The notes under the pieces: model-generated
Told to the model about the DNA's origin: nothing
Database searches by the model: none
The model's input: the letters and a program-made list of their open reading frames with translations, nothing else
Made by a program: the position numbers and the translations under genes
Shown: piece by piece, positions 34,601 through 47,460 of the stretch
How positions within the stretch are numbered: position 1 is the stretch's first letter
How the letters are laid out: each line of letters opens with the position of its first letter
NCBI RefSeq assembly: GCF_965638725.1
Contig: NC_134951.1
Location: forward strand, 103,005,811 to 103,069,810
From: Aptenodytes patagonicus
Taxonomy: Eukaryota > Chordata > Aves > Sphenisciformes > Spheniscidae
DNA length: 64,000 bases
Reading direction: 5' to 3'

Positions 34601-36880
34601 CTGTGGACAGGAAAATGGTGCCATTGAGGAGGATTTCAACGTATATATAAGAATTGTTCTCATACAAAAAAAAAAAAGAGAATAATTAGTTTGAAAAGCT
34701 AGAGGAAAAAAAAGTCCTTTTAGTTTTCCAACATGATCTAAGAGGCACCCTCCAGCCCTCATTAGATCACACTCAGGGGCATGTAACTGCAGGCCATTTA
34801 CAAAATCACTGAGTCAGGAGTTTCATTACAGAAAAAACAACATTGGAACTGAAAATAATTAGTTTATGGACTTAATTCAAAAATTTCCAACCCCTTTTAC
34901 TGTGGAAAAAAAATTGTGTGGGAATGCATTAACCCTGAATACAAGATTCCTCACCTTGCCTTTTCTGTGCAGGTAGTATACAATCTTTGGTTTACAGTTT
35001 GGAAAGGCTTATAGATCATTTAGCATGTAGCACACTGTCAAGAGGAGCTGAGGATGCTCTTAAGATGGAAATTTCTTGGCACTTAGTAAGAGTGCTTGTC
35101 TTAGTTTATCCCACTCCAGCCAAGAACTGAGGTAAACATCTCAAGACACAAAATATCTAATGCTCCTAATAACAGCCTGTAGGATCCCCAACCACAAGGA
35201 GACAGTCTGATTGCTGGTGACTTTGCCAAGCAGAAAAAAAAAAAAGACGACATTTGAAGCTTCATATTAAAATGTCTCACATCACCCAGTAGTCACTCAC
35301 TCTGCTTATCTTCCTGTTATAATTAATAAATGCAGAACTGTTCTGAGGTTTCAGAACATTCAACAATTTTCATTATTAGACACAGCAAGTAATTAGGAAA
35401 CAATTACAAAGGCAAACAACAGCATAAAAAAGCAAGAATAACCCTATTCCTGGCAATTCCAGAGCCACAATTTTAATGTTTACACTCAGTCTGTTCCCCA
35501 AACACTCACGTATTTGACATATCTTTTGGGAATTTATCGAGCTGATGGATTACTACTTTCTGATGTTGAAACAATTGATTATTTTCCTACATATTAATGT
35601 ACTGTTGCTACACAGGTCTTGCTAACATCTTACAAGGCACAGTACATACTAAAACAAATTAGCATTTGCAGTGGTGTTAGTTTATTAAGAATGACTTTCT
35701 AAAGTTTAGAGAACTGCAAAAAGGCTGATCTACGGTAACGATTTCCATGAAATTGTCCTGCACATAATGAAGGAGAAATCAGTGGAGACTAAATGGAAGA
35801 AGGTCCAAGTTGTGCTATCATTGGTGTCACTGTAAATCAGTCCTCTGACTTCAGGTCAACTGTTTCAGTTTTGTACTCCATGCAGCTAAGTACCTGGGAA
35901 TGATAAAATACAGAAACTAAGCAAATCTTGCCTAAAGGATTTGTTCTCAATTTGAAAACGTGCAGAGCTTAGGACATACAGGTATGACTAGCTTAGATTA
36001 CTTCCTCTTGTAGAATAAAATATACCTTTCACTATTGTACCCATCATATTTTTTCAGGTACCAAAAAGAGAAGAGTTGAGAGGGGACCAGTCCAGCTGTC
36101 GTGAATAATTATGGAATAGTTCACTCCCAAAGCTGAAAAGCCTTGGACTAAATTTCAAAAGGTAGGTGCTGAAACTATTCTCAACACATATTCATGACTG
36201 GGATAGAAAAATGAAAGTTTTGCTTTCATTTGTCAACATCTGTGCTTCACTGATGCAACCTGCAACCTCAGCCTACACATTTGAGACAAAGTTGGAGCTC
36301 CTATATGAGCACTAAATAGAGGAAAAAAGTAATTGCTTACTTAATTTCCCTGATATTAACAGCAAGTCGCAAAGGTAAACTGAGCCTCCATTTCAACTGT
36401 CTTCCATTGAGTTGGAAAACAAACCAAACTCTTGTTATTGTTTAAATGGCCTTTTATACAGAATATGTTACATGTAATTCCTGAGTCTGCATGAGCCAAA
36501 ACAGGTGTTTCTGGTAGAACATAGGAGAGCTCCTACCACCGGCAATTCAAGTACAGATGTAAACGATCAAATAAAAACTTGATCAATCTATTCTCAAGGC
36601 GTTAATACTTTTCTCAAATAGGACTTTGTTTCTTGTATAATTGACTGGCATGTTTCAGCATAAGCAGGCCCAATATCAGCTTTCACATCTTAGTAGAAAT
36701 TCTAACTATGCTTCGTCCAACCTCCTAAAATACATAGGCTGTCAAACACATTGGGCCTGTTTCAGTTAAATACTCGCCTAGTGATTTTATTTCCCCGTAT
36801 CGCAAAAACAGGTTTGCTTTGCAAAAACGTAATTGCAGCAGAGTTGCCCACAAAGCTACACCCACCATGCTCTACTCCAT
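31655..36880. other. Unique noncoding sequence
   Basis: No gene supported. T14 at 33813-33826 and A-runs near 34666-34677 and 35228-35240 are simple sequence. A string near 35080-35100 (TTGGCACTTAGTAAGAGTGC) could be a MIR 3' end but stands alone. GGTGTCACTGTAAATCAGTC near 35823 resembles an arm of the palindromic repeats. Open frames are at most 120 codons and unrecognised. Confidence 0.6.
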
Positions 36881-37029
36881 ATTCCCACGCTTTTTAATAT
36901 TTGTCATATTTCATCTTTTAATGCAGTCCTAATGGGAGCATATTGGAACACCACAGAACCAGGCTCATAAGAATGTGGTCTTGAAATAAAACGTGGAACA
37001 GAAGGAGCATTGTATTACAGCCTCTGTTA

Positions 37030-37345
37030 ATGTTTTAATGGTTGAGAGATTCCAACATGTTGGCAGTGTCAGGACAAACCAATTTAATAAATTATTAACA
37101 CTAATCAAACATTTTTATGATGGCAGTCAAAACTTCCTTGGCAGTTAAGGTTAATTCCGTTGAAGTTTGACAAAGATGTTACTGTTTGATGGAAACCATG
37201 TATAAAACTACAGCCTCCTTCAAATCAAAACCTTGCAGTGCACCGAGAAGAAATGGTTAAGCAACACGTCTCGAAGTACATAAAGAAACAGCGAAGGCAG
37301 GGCTACGGCCTCCATCGGCAGCGCAAGAGCCGACAAATGGTAGTG
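37030..37345. promoter_or_regulatory. Candidate conserved noncoding element with a CpG patch
   Basis: Within A/T-rich surroundings, about 110 bases at 37263-37372 contain nine CpG dinucleotides (for example CACGTCTCG, TACGGCC, ATCGGCAGCGC, GCCGAC, AAACGT). CpGs are usually lost from methylated vertebrate DNA unless selected or unmethylated. The upstream part (37075-37115) is dense in homeodomain-type cores (TTTAATAAATTATTAACACT). A 74-codon frame (GTG start at 37238, ATG at 37253) crosses the patch; its arginine- and lysine-rich product is unrecognised. An enhancer or conserved element is the likelier reading, unproven. Confidence 0.22.
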
Positions 37346-37349
37346 AAAC

Positions 37350-37880
37350 GTAAATTGATTACAGCGTATATAATATGCCTGCCACTACTTGGGAAAGGAT
37401 GGATAGAGAGAGACTGTTATCGGGAAGAGATAAAGTTCAGGCTGTCAAGGGGAGAGTGCTAAATCAATATACAAATAAAATCTAGGAATTCCAGGCACTT
37501 GACAAGAGGGGTAGAGAGGAAAATAAAGAATCCTGCCAGTTTTGATACATTAAACTTTGGAGAAAAGGTATTTTAAAACTTCCTTTCATTCAAAAGGCAA
37601 CTAACAATAAACGCCAGACAGCGCCACATTCTCCCTCAAACTCCTCTAGCCCTGCCAGCTAGCTGAAATCCAGCACAGCAGAAGCTAATGAGGGGTATGG
37701 ATTAACAATACAATGTTTCTCAGGCCTTTCTTGGGCCTCCCCTGGGGCACCCACAGTCTATACATCATCAATCTACTGCAAATTGATGTAGTCAGCCTGT
37801 GACAAGGGTCAGGTTTCCAGGACCAGCTACCAGGCATGATCTAGTCATTTTGAGTTATCAAGACAAAGCCCTGTTCTGCT
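37350..37880. other. Unique noncoding sequence
   Basis: No gene recognised. AATCTACTGCAAATTGATGT near 37769 is a small interrupted inverted repeat. Confidence 0.55.
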
Positions 37881-37890
37881 GAGCTCCGGC

Positions 37891-37900
37891 CATATAAAAT
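37891..37900 (+). promoter_or_regulatory. TATA-like box (weak)
   Basis: CATATAAAAT lies in a locally less A/T-rich context (GAGCTCCGGC before, CCACAGTTCCCCAGGCTCTC after), which makes it stand out as a TATA-box candidate. No CpG island, initiator or open frame downstream confirms a promoter. Confidence 0.12.
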
Positions 37901-37904
37901 CCAC

Positions 37905-40900
37905 AGTTCCCCAGGCTCTCAGTGAGCTGAAAGCAAACCATAGAGCCCTCTCTGTTCTCCTCTATGCCCACTGAGAAACCAGCTCACCTTTCTGAAGCGA
38001 CACCGTCGTCATTATTTTGTGCTCTCTTACAGATGATACCATCTCAGAAACTTCAGGCTCACAAACAAGAAAAACATATACTAACCCATTAGTTTATTAT
38101 TAATAATAATTTTCTTATTTATCGTATGCTATTTCAATCACATAAAAATAGTAACAAGAAAAAACATACATATTTATTTTCAATATATGAGAGCAACGAA
38201 GAAGAGAAAGAGATGCTCACTGATGTAGCTTTCTAAATAAGAAATAGTTTTATTGGAGTACCAAAAAATGTTGTTCACCCACAATATTTTTCCTGAATAA
38301 TCACATGTGGGATCTTGCTTTTATCCAACAACTCATGTGCCACAGCTTTTCCAAATACTCTGTGGATTAGTTTGACACATGCATATTTGTGCTGACATCC
38401 CCTTAGCTTAGTTGAAGTCGGTGGATTTCCACGCAAGCTTGGTGGCAAACGTGCCTTGGCTCACAGCACTGCAGCCTGGTCAGCTGCACCAAAATGCATC
38501 TGTACAGATGGGAAGAGACACAAGGAACCAAGTGTACAACACACTGAGAAAAGTGAGATGTTCTGTCAATAAGTTATGCGCAGCCTGAACTGAAGTAGAC
38601 TTAAATCACTAGGGAGGCCCCTGTTAATTTTAATGGTTTTGATGGCATCCGCACTTCTACAGAAACTGCAACAGGTAAGATTTACATAATATCTATAGGT
38701 TTAGCTCCACCTAAAGTTACAATTAGTAGTTCTTCCTGGAGGTAACTTTCATAGCTGTTGATCTGCCTCAGAAGGATTAAAGAAAACAAGCTGCCATATA
38801 GAAAAAAAAAAATTGGATTATTGGATCCCAGCTACCTAAAATATGACAGATTTCTGAGGCATCCAATATACTCAAGTTAACTTTAAATATTCACAGCTAC
38901 TTGTGGTCCAACACAGGTGTGAACTACCAGTAGAAAACAGGCTTTTTTATTCATGAAGGAACTTAAATGAAATTCAATGTATTCATTACTTATACTATTT
39001 CTATGACCATACCCCATTAATATATTTTAGAATGTGTATGTCCAAAAGAGTATCTTTGCAAACGTTACTTAGGGATTTATTAACAAAAAGCAAATCCCCA
39101 AATTCATTTTGCGTTTGTCTGCTCTGAACGGACAAGCTTTGAAAAGCAGGCAAGAAAACTGAGCAAGCCACTTGTGGTATGAACATCTGATGAACATTTG
39201 CTCATATTTATTCACGCAAGCATTCTGGAATTTCTCTGTCATGGACGGTCTTCCAAACACAACGTCATGCATATGAATGCGCACGAAAAGCAAATAAAAA
39301 GATGCACCAATACCTTTGAAGTAACTTTGTGGCTTTTATCTGATGGATGCTTGCGAATACTTTGTTTCATTATTCACTCAAGTTTTTCACCCTGCCAGCA
39401 AACTTCTACAGCGGAGAAAAAAACAAACCTCTAAATTGCCAGGCAACCTTAGTTCTCATTTTCCACCAGCCCCTTTGAGCAATGATGTGGGCTTGAGTAA
39501 GTTTCTAAAACATAACTACATGTACGTGTTCAAAAATTAGGCTTGTACTCAAAAAGTTTCCACGATCTCTCATGATGAGCTCCTGCCACTGGACTAGCCA
39601 GCGATGACAAGTTCTTCTCTTTGTTATACGAGTGAACTTCTACATCGATTGGGATGTAACCAAGACACTGATATTTTTGCAAAAGGTTGCAAGGGACTCT
39701 AAGGGAACTCTTGAGGGAACTGTAGCCAAGCCGTGGTCTGTAGCAGGTAGCCATTACATACAACTTTTTGAAGAACCAATACTTAAGCCTTTTGAGGTTC
39801 CCAAAAAGGCATGCTCTTTAACCTACATTTATTTACCTAATTTTTTTACATATGTTTGTCTGGGTGGGTGTGTGCACGTTCACCTTTAAGGGCCCGTGTA
39901 GCACTTTAGGCACATACCCCATCAGTTAAAAGCAAAGTCTCAATTTAAGCTGATATGAATGGAAGTTTGGACAGAGAATGACTGCAGCTCTTTCTTTTAG
40001 TATATTACCACTCATAAGTGATTTTACCTAATAACTTTGCAGGTCTTCTGATTTATTCTGTGCTAAAGACAAAACATGCATTCACATTATTATCGCTGAT
40101 TACTATTAGTGGTATTATATGGAGCACACATTTTTAGAACAGCTGATAATATATGAACAACTGATAAAAAATGAATATATATTTTGGAAGTAAGCATCAG
40201 CACATTATAGAAATACAGGTTCACCTGAAGAGATGTCTAAGTTTAAGTTGCCTTCTATTTATTTTTTCAGTTGTTAAAAACTACAAGGAAGAACAAATTT
40301 TCCCTTCAGTAGAAGTACATGCAAAGATGTGCCCACAATTAAAAAAAAAGAGACCCTTTAGAAATGGCTTACAGAAATCACGCTAGTTATCCATCTAAGT
40401 ACTTGACTATGTGTATCATTAAGATATGCCAGAGAAGAGAAATATGCAGGTGTGTTTCAATTTGTGGATGAAACTGGTGGCCTGTTCAAATTCTGCCTGT
40501 ACATGGAAGCCCACAGAAAATACGTCCCCCGAATGAGCCCTGCACTGCTGACCTCCATTTAAAATCTCTACTGCAGCTTCGTGAGTGCTTGCTAGCTTTG
40601 ATCAGTAGTGAAGGATCAAGGCTAAAATCCTGATTCACAGCTGGAGGAAATTTAAATCATCATCTAGACATGAAATTTTACCTATCATATCTGGTAAGGG
40701 AGCATATCAGCACCAACCATCTCCCCCACCTAGAACATTTGCCTCCACTCCTCCTCTCAACTGCAGCAGCCCCTCTGCCCTGGTTTCGGCAGGGAGAGAG
40801 TTACACAACTACTCACTACAGTAGTGGGAAGTCTTACAGTGGCTGTTCCCTTGGAGGAAAACTGCTAAAAATCTAGCCTCCAACCCCAAACCAGGCTGCT

Positions 40901-41780
40901 CTAGTACAGGCCAAAGGCTGGCTCTGGTCTGACTGCTCTCTCCATCTACAGAATTGTTACTGCTCTCTTCTTCCTATGCTAAAGCTAAAAACAAATGCTG
41001 TTCAGTGTAAGTCAGCTTTTTGAGCAATAATAAATCAGAGTGGTTTGTCTGTGCAGTACACTGGAGAGAAACTTCTAACACTGTTGGCATGAAAGTTCAC
41101 TATTCCCCTCCCAGAACAATGCTGCTCCTCTTCCCACTTTAAAGGCTCCCGCCCTTCATTGCTTCTCTTCCCACCTATCTTTATTTGGCTGCTTTTCCAA
41201 GGGCAGACGAGAGCTCCACGCAATTCTCCGAATCTCTTATTTTCAGAGAACAAAATACCTTCCCCCGTCTAAGAGAACTGATGCACTCTGCTGGCTTCAA
41301 ACTTTAAAAATACCTCTCTGCTGAAGCAACTGTTGAATAATTTATATTTCTTAGAACTGAGCTGAGTATATGTACATTTTTGCTTTGATATATATGGTAT
41401 AGTTGTTTTTCCTTCCTTTCCATTGCCACCTTGTTTTTCACTTAAAATTTCAATGTAGGAAATTCTGAAGACTTCAGAGTCTGGGAAAATGATTTGGGGT
41501 TTGGGAGCAAGAGAGAAGGAGAGTACAATTTGTTTGTGAGTTGTTTTTTTAATGAAAGGAAAAAAATCGTGAACAGCTTGCAATTAGCAGCTCTCAAAAG
41601 TTACAGTTTCTTCAATGGCACACAGCATGCCAAGTAAACCTACAAGAGATTCCTTAGCTTAACATGCCTGGAGCTGGACACAGTTCCTCTAAATCAAAGC
41701 ACAGCTCACACTAACAGTTGCAGTATGTTAGTGGCTGGATGGTTGTTTTATGAAGAATTATAAAGTGACACAGCAGTCTG
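37905..41780. other. Unique noncoding sequence
   Basis: No exon supported; frames are at most 85 codons. 38090-38180 is nearly pure A/T. GTTGAAGTCGGTGGATTTCC near 38411 resembles one arm of a palindromic repeat. An A-run lies near 38800-38810. Confidence 0.6.
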
Positions 41781-41784
41781 GTTG

Positions 41785-41809
41785 AAAAAAAAAACACACA
41801 CACACACAC
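41785..41809 (+). repeat. A10 plus (AC)8 microsatellite
   Basis: Ten A bases run directly into eight AC dinucleotides. Confidence 0.95.
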
Positions 41810-41873
41810 CACGCTTTGATGTTTTTAACCACTAACTTCAAGAGGACCAACAGAGACCTTCCTGTTTTTATTG

Positions 41874-41920
41874 CAGCCTCTCTATCATCCCTCCCCCTGC
41901 TCCCTCCCTCCTCTCCCACT
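41874..41920 (+). repeat. Pyrimidine-rich tract
   Basis: An almost pure C/T tract (CCCTCCCCCTGCTCCCTCCC and flanks) with three purine interruptions, about 160 bases before the purine tract at 42083. Confidence 0.8.
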
Positions 41921-42082
41921 GTTAGATGGGGGACTGTTATCTTTCAGTCACTTTGTAAGCTTGACTTGTTTACAGACTGAATGTCTCTGTTTATAGGCCT
42001 ATATCAGAGAACAAACAGGGCAAGTGTGACTTCCTAGGATCTGAAATGCGATGCTTTTTCCTCTTGGGCAAGCAGAAGTGGC

Positions 42083-42152
42083 AAGGGAGGGGGGAAGGAA
42101 GGGGAGAAGAGAAATCCTGTAACTGTCCTTCTCCTTGTCCCTCTTCCCTCCT
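42083..42152. repeat. Purine tract facing a pyrimidine tract (imperfect inverted repeat)
   Basis: Positions 42083-42114 are 32 consecutive purines (AGGGAGGGGGGAAGGAAGGG, then GAGAAGAGAAA). After a short spacer, 42127-42152 is almost all pyrimidine (CCTTCTCCTTGTCCCTCTTC, CCTCC). The second tract reversed and complemented is similar to the first, so the DNA could form a hairpin or an intramolecular triplex. It is simple sequence with no gene beside it. Confidence 0.7.
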
Positions 42153-42154
42153 GG

Positions 42155-44280
42155 TATAACGTACACACCTGTATGGTACCAAGGTATTTTAAATGAACCA
42201 GTTGCTTAAGTGTTAGTTTACCAAAACACCATGAAAATGCACAGCAATTCTCAGTAAACGCTAGGTCCACTTCAGAATCTCGTCCACCAACAGTAAAATC
42301 AATGCTAAATAAAGGCTTTTCTTAAACCGCTTATTTTTAAAGTTTTATATTATAGATCCATTTAGATGTTCATTTGGGGAACCTTAAAAGCTTATATCAC
42401 ATTTTACTGGGGACATTTAAAGGGTGTCAGTAGGGTAATTATAAGCACACACACTGTAACGATGAAATTCTAGAAACCATTAATGGCATGAGTTTGGATA
42501 TTCCTTCTTATCTCGAATCATATTTTACCTCAGGCATAACCCCAGTCCAGTCAATAAGAATAGCCTTTAATAAGGTACTCAAATGACACAAGAGACAGTT
42601 TGCTTATATTGCTAATGGCAGATTTCTTTTCTGTTCTCCATAACATTCAGGTTATAAACACCCCAGAGGAGGTATGGTTTTGTCTTTACTAACGGTGTCT
42701 TACTTCTACACTAGCAATTTTTATTTTAATTGTAAGATTCATTTTTAAAAGGTTTCTGGTTTCAAAAGGCTTGCTTTTGCACAAATGCACACTTGGGAGC
42801 AGAAGGGTTTTTTAAGGAGGGTACAAGGAGGCATATCACATTTGCTCTTACAGAACTTTATGGTGAGACACTGGGCCAGCCATTTGAGTTAGCTCTATCT
42901 AGGCTTTCTCCTGTAGTTTGCTCACCAAAAGAGACTGAAAAGCTTTTGAACTAAAAAATAGAATAAAATCTAGGAAGTTAACTCTTTAAGCACAAACCCT
43001 TCCAAATAAATAGATCAGACAGGACAGAAAAGGAAAGATTTTACACATGGCTCTTCCTTTGACAGCTGTGTCCATGCAGGAGGGACCTTTGGCACCGGCA
43101 CTTGGTTAGACATAGCCCAGTTACCGTGTGAGTAGCAGCAGTACCCAGCCCCTGCTGAGTCCTCCCATCTACTCTAAGACCTGTCTGCTCGTTGCTCCTC
43201 ACCGCTGTCTCCGAGTCAGAACTGGCCAGGTCTGCACTGTGACTCCCCAGTCCCTATCATCCCCTCCAACGTGCTCAGTAGCACCCCAGCAGAAGAGCAA
43301 GCTCCTCTCCCTCCAGGAATACCACTGTACCTCCCTGCTTCTTACTGATGGATCACATGCCTTTACAGACCACAGGCAGGAACAAATGCTGCCTGCACGC
43401 ACCTCTGCTGTGCAAAGCCCAGTACGAGCTGTGTCAGCTCAAATGGCTGAACTTTTGAAATGAAAGTGAGAATTTGGTCTCCATTAAAGTTCAGGAACAA
43501 CTTAATCAGTTTAAACACAGCATCCAAATGGACATTACCTAAATGTGTCCTGGTGCCACTCTGCCTACTGGTAACAGCAGAGTTGTTCCTCCTTAGCTGG
43601 CCTAGCACAAAGACATCTGAGGGTACTGGCCTTTTAGTTTTCTGCCACAGCAGCAGATTTCTCCCACAGAGACCCCCCACGTCCTCCCACGGGCAGCCAG
43701 CCCCACCAATGTGCCACGTCCTCCTTCCGCTTGCTTTCAGGGCCTGCCTCACAGGAGGTGCGGGTTTGTGCCTTTGTCTGGTATTTCACACCTACAGGGC
43801 TTCCTCAGCACAGACTGCAGAGTGCACTATGTGAGATGTGGGCTTCTCCCTCTGTGGTCTCCTTACTCTGAAAGCTGTGGGTAACAGCAAGCTCAGTACA
43901 TGCCACTCCTGCCAAAAAGCAAGCAGCAAGCGAGGAGACAAACCAACCCTTCAAAGAGCGCCAAAGCCTCCCAGTGCAACTCGGCGTAAAGGGAGGGCAG
44001 AGATTTGTGGCCATTCTGTTTTGTTTTAAACTAAACTGTTTGGGCCATCCACACCCCTTCCAATTTTTGGTCTCATCTGAGGAAAACAGAGGAAATTAAA
44101 CTATATGAGTAGAAGGTGGTTTTTAAATCACAACCACTTTTTCCCCTAGAGACTAAAAGCATATGCTTGAATTAAGGGACTCTTTCCATTAATCACAAAG
44201 GGCCCAGGATAGATGCAAGAGAAGTTAGGTTTTCCTTATCACGCATAAACTTCCTCCAGCTCTCTTCAGCAATTTCACAT
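42155..44280. other. Unique noncoding sequence
   Basis: The part at 43050-44000 is richer in G+C and holds overlapping frames of 60-129 codons on both strands (for example 43128-43463 and 43363-43752). Both strands being open together, and the absence of any known domain, argue against a gene. 42840-42940 could hold a very decayed MIR. Confidence 0.55.
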
Positions 44281-44284
44281 GGGG

Positions 44285-44400
44285 ATGATGAAGCCATTTA
44301 GCCTAACAAAAGACCTGGCTTGAATCCTGGTTGGCATTCAGATATGATTAACTCTCCCTCTGTCCCTTTTTACATGTTCCTCCTTTAAGATGGCTGAAAA
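44285..44400 (+). repeat. Possible MIR SINE relic
   Basis: AAAAGACCTGGCTTGAATCC with TGGTTGGC resembles the B-box region of MIR (GACCTGGGTTCGAATCCCGGCT), and TTAACTCTCCCTCTGTCCC resembles TTAACCTCTCTGTGCC. The intervening core is mostly lost. Confidence 0.38.
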
Positions 44401-44404
44401 AACA

Positions 44405-47400
44405 CTTTAATGCTCAGTTCTAAGTACATAAGTGGGGCAAAATTGGAAAACACATGCCTCTCTTCAGCATGGCCTGCCAGGAACTATAGATGACACTTTT
44501 GCCCATACCTCAATACTGTCAGATCCCATTCGGACACGTATAATTCTGTCTGCACTAAAGGCAACAAATTTTATATTATGGATTCTACTGTGTAGGAAAG
44601 ACCTAAACACAATGTGACAGGATGCTTAGCCCTTTTTGCAGCTCTGGTCTTTACCATGGAAGTCTGTGGCAAATGAGACACTTAAACTTTTTCTGCCATG
44701 TCTGAAAGTAAAGCCTTCACAGCCCTGCACAGCTGGAGAAGAGATGATCACATGCTATACCTCATGGGTGGAAGGATAATCAAATTGAATGTATGAAACC
44801 ATGCGAGATTTAGATGCGTTCACAAAGTGCATGTAAATGCATGAATACACCTATCTAATTCTCAGAATAAAGAGAATGAACACCTCAAGTCCCCGGTCTC
44901 TAAACAGGTAGTATTCAGTCAGCATCATTCCTGTAGCTAATAAGAGCTCAAGGCATCTCACAGATAGACAAGGAAATTCACATGCAAGCCTTCATCTTTC
45001 CCACTCATTCTGACAAATTCTAGCTGGATTGCCTTTCCACACAAATTATCACAGTCATGTCCCTGTGGGAATTATTGCCTCTCCAAAAGTACTAAGATGC
45101 AGGTACAAGTATCAGCATCCACTGAAGAACCAGAAAAGTCCCAGAGCTGATACATCTCACACAGGGTAAAGGTATGTGACTTAGGGTTGTGTTTGAGCTG
45201 GGTGGGCAGGCTGACTGAACATGGGCTTCCTCAACTCTGCTCTGGTTGATACCATAAAACGTAATTTTTCCACCCCCGCCTCTTCGAAGCTACTTCTGTA
45301 TGCCTGAGCAGTATGCACCACAAAGTAGGGCTCGTGGGCAATTATGTTTCTAGAGCATATAATTATGTCACAAAAAGTATAATTTTCTTTCTACGATTTC
45401 CTGAGCTACTTTGCCCTGTGAAATCCAGCACAGAGAGAACCTAGGATTTGGAAGTTTTTCCTGAGAGCTCAGGTGCCAGCTGTTATTTGTGTTCCTGCAC
45501 TTATATCTACAGTGACATTCAAGATGGCAGAGAGCATAAAAGATTTGACTCCATTGGTGGGAAATAGCTGACAGGGCATCAGGACTGCAGGTTCCTTTCC
45601 AAATAATGCCACTCGGCTGTCCCGAGACCTTTATGGATGTACTGTGCCCTGCAAGACTGATTTGTTCCCACATCTTGTGGGCCGAAGCCATGCGAGCTCT
45701 AGAGCAGGGACTCCCCTCCACCCCCCACCCAGCTCTGTACAGTGCCTGGGCCTCCACGGCACTATTACAATGCAAGCACTAATTAACAGCCCAAGCAGGC
45801 TTTGTGCAACGGTTGCCAAGCCAAGTTCTTTGCCTTGTGCTGAATCGTTTGCCCTGCTTAGCTTTTTAAGTCTTTAAGTTCATCATTTACTGCAATGTAC
45901 TAAGTTATATCATAGAAATTTTACAGGCGTGACTCCCCTCCACAAGTTACTTCTGAACAATAACAAGTCATCGTATGCTTGTTCCTGTGCTCTGATGAGC
46001 TTTGAACTTTAATAAATGATTAATCCTATTTAGAAGTAACTTAACACTGCCTTAACTGCATCTTTCCATGAAGTGTCACTTTGACATCCTCTGTTGTGTG
46101 CATTCATTGCAACTTTCACACGCTGTAAATTAAGAACATTTACACATGCAATTAGTGTTAAATAAATGCCTGAAGAACTCCTTGGGGATTAAGCAATTAG
46201 ATGGCATCATGGAGTACCCTTTGTACTTAACGCTTATGAAGAAAATCATCTACCCGTTTTGCACAAATTGCATACTGGGGTAACCATTGTGCTGGCAGGA
46301 AGTGCTCAGTCGAATTGCCAAATGCAGCCTTGAGCTCATACACGCCACCTTCTCCCCAGGTCTCCCACCCCTCCCCCGCCGACTTAAGAGAAATTAGTAT
46401 AGATAAATTTGTGATAAGATAGCACATTATTATTAAATGACTCCTTACATAAAAAAACAGGATTTAAGAAGAACTTGAACTTTTAATGCCATAGTTAAAT
46501 TATTTAAAAAATTGTCTAGAAAAGATACAGCTCTGTACACACAGGCCACTCGCACAGCCAGTGACAATACAGACTTAACCCTTTCATATCCTATACTTAT
46601 TTCACGGTGCACGAAAGCTGTAGTCAGTATGTGGCAAAGTATGCAAACAGTCTTAGAAGGAGAAATACTTGGCACACTAGAGCGCCTCGCAAGCAGGAGC
46701 ATGTATTTTATGTATACACCATGCACACACACCTAAAGCATACTGCAAATAAGAGCAATCATTTGCCTTGCAACATATATGGCTGGTACTCACCAAAATG
46801 ACTGGTTAAACACCAAAATTAAGCTGTTGGGAGAAAAAAGGACAATGAATTCTTATGCCTTGACATTCAAGGCTAAAGTGAATTCAACTCACTCTCATTA
46901 ACACCTGTCATTCACAGGCAGCCTGGAGAAGAGGGGGCATCTCACCTTGATAAAATTGTACCTAACACACGGACTTGGACACAAACAAGCAAGGGGTGGG
47001 CACAAAAAAAAAAAGCAGCTTTGGGAATAGAGTGAAGTTTGAAGCTACCCCCTGAGCGCTTAAGTCAGCAAAACGACTAAAATCCCGTGCTGACACCAGG
47101 ACAGGGGTCCCCTCTCATGGCACCGTGTCCTCCACCCCACCAAAACGAACCACTGCTCGCAGATGTTACCCCCAAAGCCACACACCCTCCTTACAAAGGA
47201 GCCCATTGTAACCAAAAGCTTCCCGAAGCTGGTTAGTGCTGGGATACAATGAAGGTGGTGTGAGACGTGAACTAGTCGAGGCTGCATTTCACAGGGGAAG
47301 AGAGCACCCTGTTTGCAGGGGAGCAGGATTTCCAAGTGCCAAACATTTAAAAAAAAAAAAAAGAACGAAAAAAACCAACACCAACCAAACCCCAAACAAC

Positions 47401-47455
47401 ATAAAACAGCTGCAGGGAAGTTGTTTTTCCACTTGATGCAGCCTGTAGAAATTGT
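44405..47455. other. Unique noncoding sequence
   Basis: No gene supported. 44940-44990 (GGCATCTCACAGATAGACAA, GGAAATTCAC) may be a reversed MIR-type fragment. 45980-46200 holds many TAAT/ATTA cores (AATAAATGATTAATCC, GCAATTAGTG, GATTAAGCAATTAG) and could be a regulatory element. A frame at 45368-45775 (minus, 135 codons) is unrecognised. Confidence 0.55.
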
Positions 47456-47460
47456 TTAAA

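Noticed and set aside
43128..43834. Overlapping frames of 111-129 codons on both strands
   Set aside because: Both strands are open at once in a G+C-richer patch, and no peptide resembles a known protein.
45905..45925. ATCATAGAAATTTTAC considered as a CR1 3' end
   Set aside because: The sequence that should follow in a reversed CR1 is absent.
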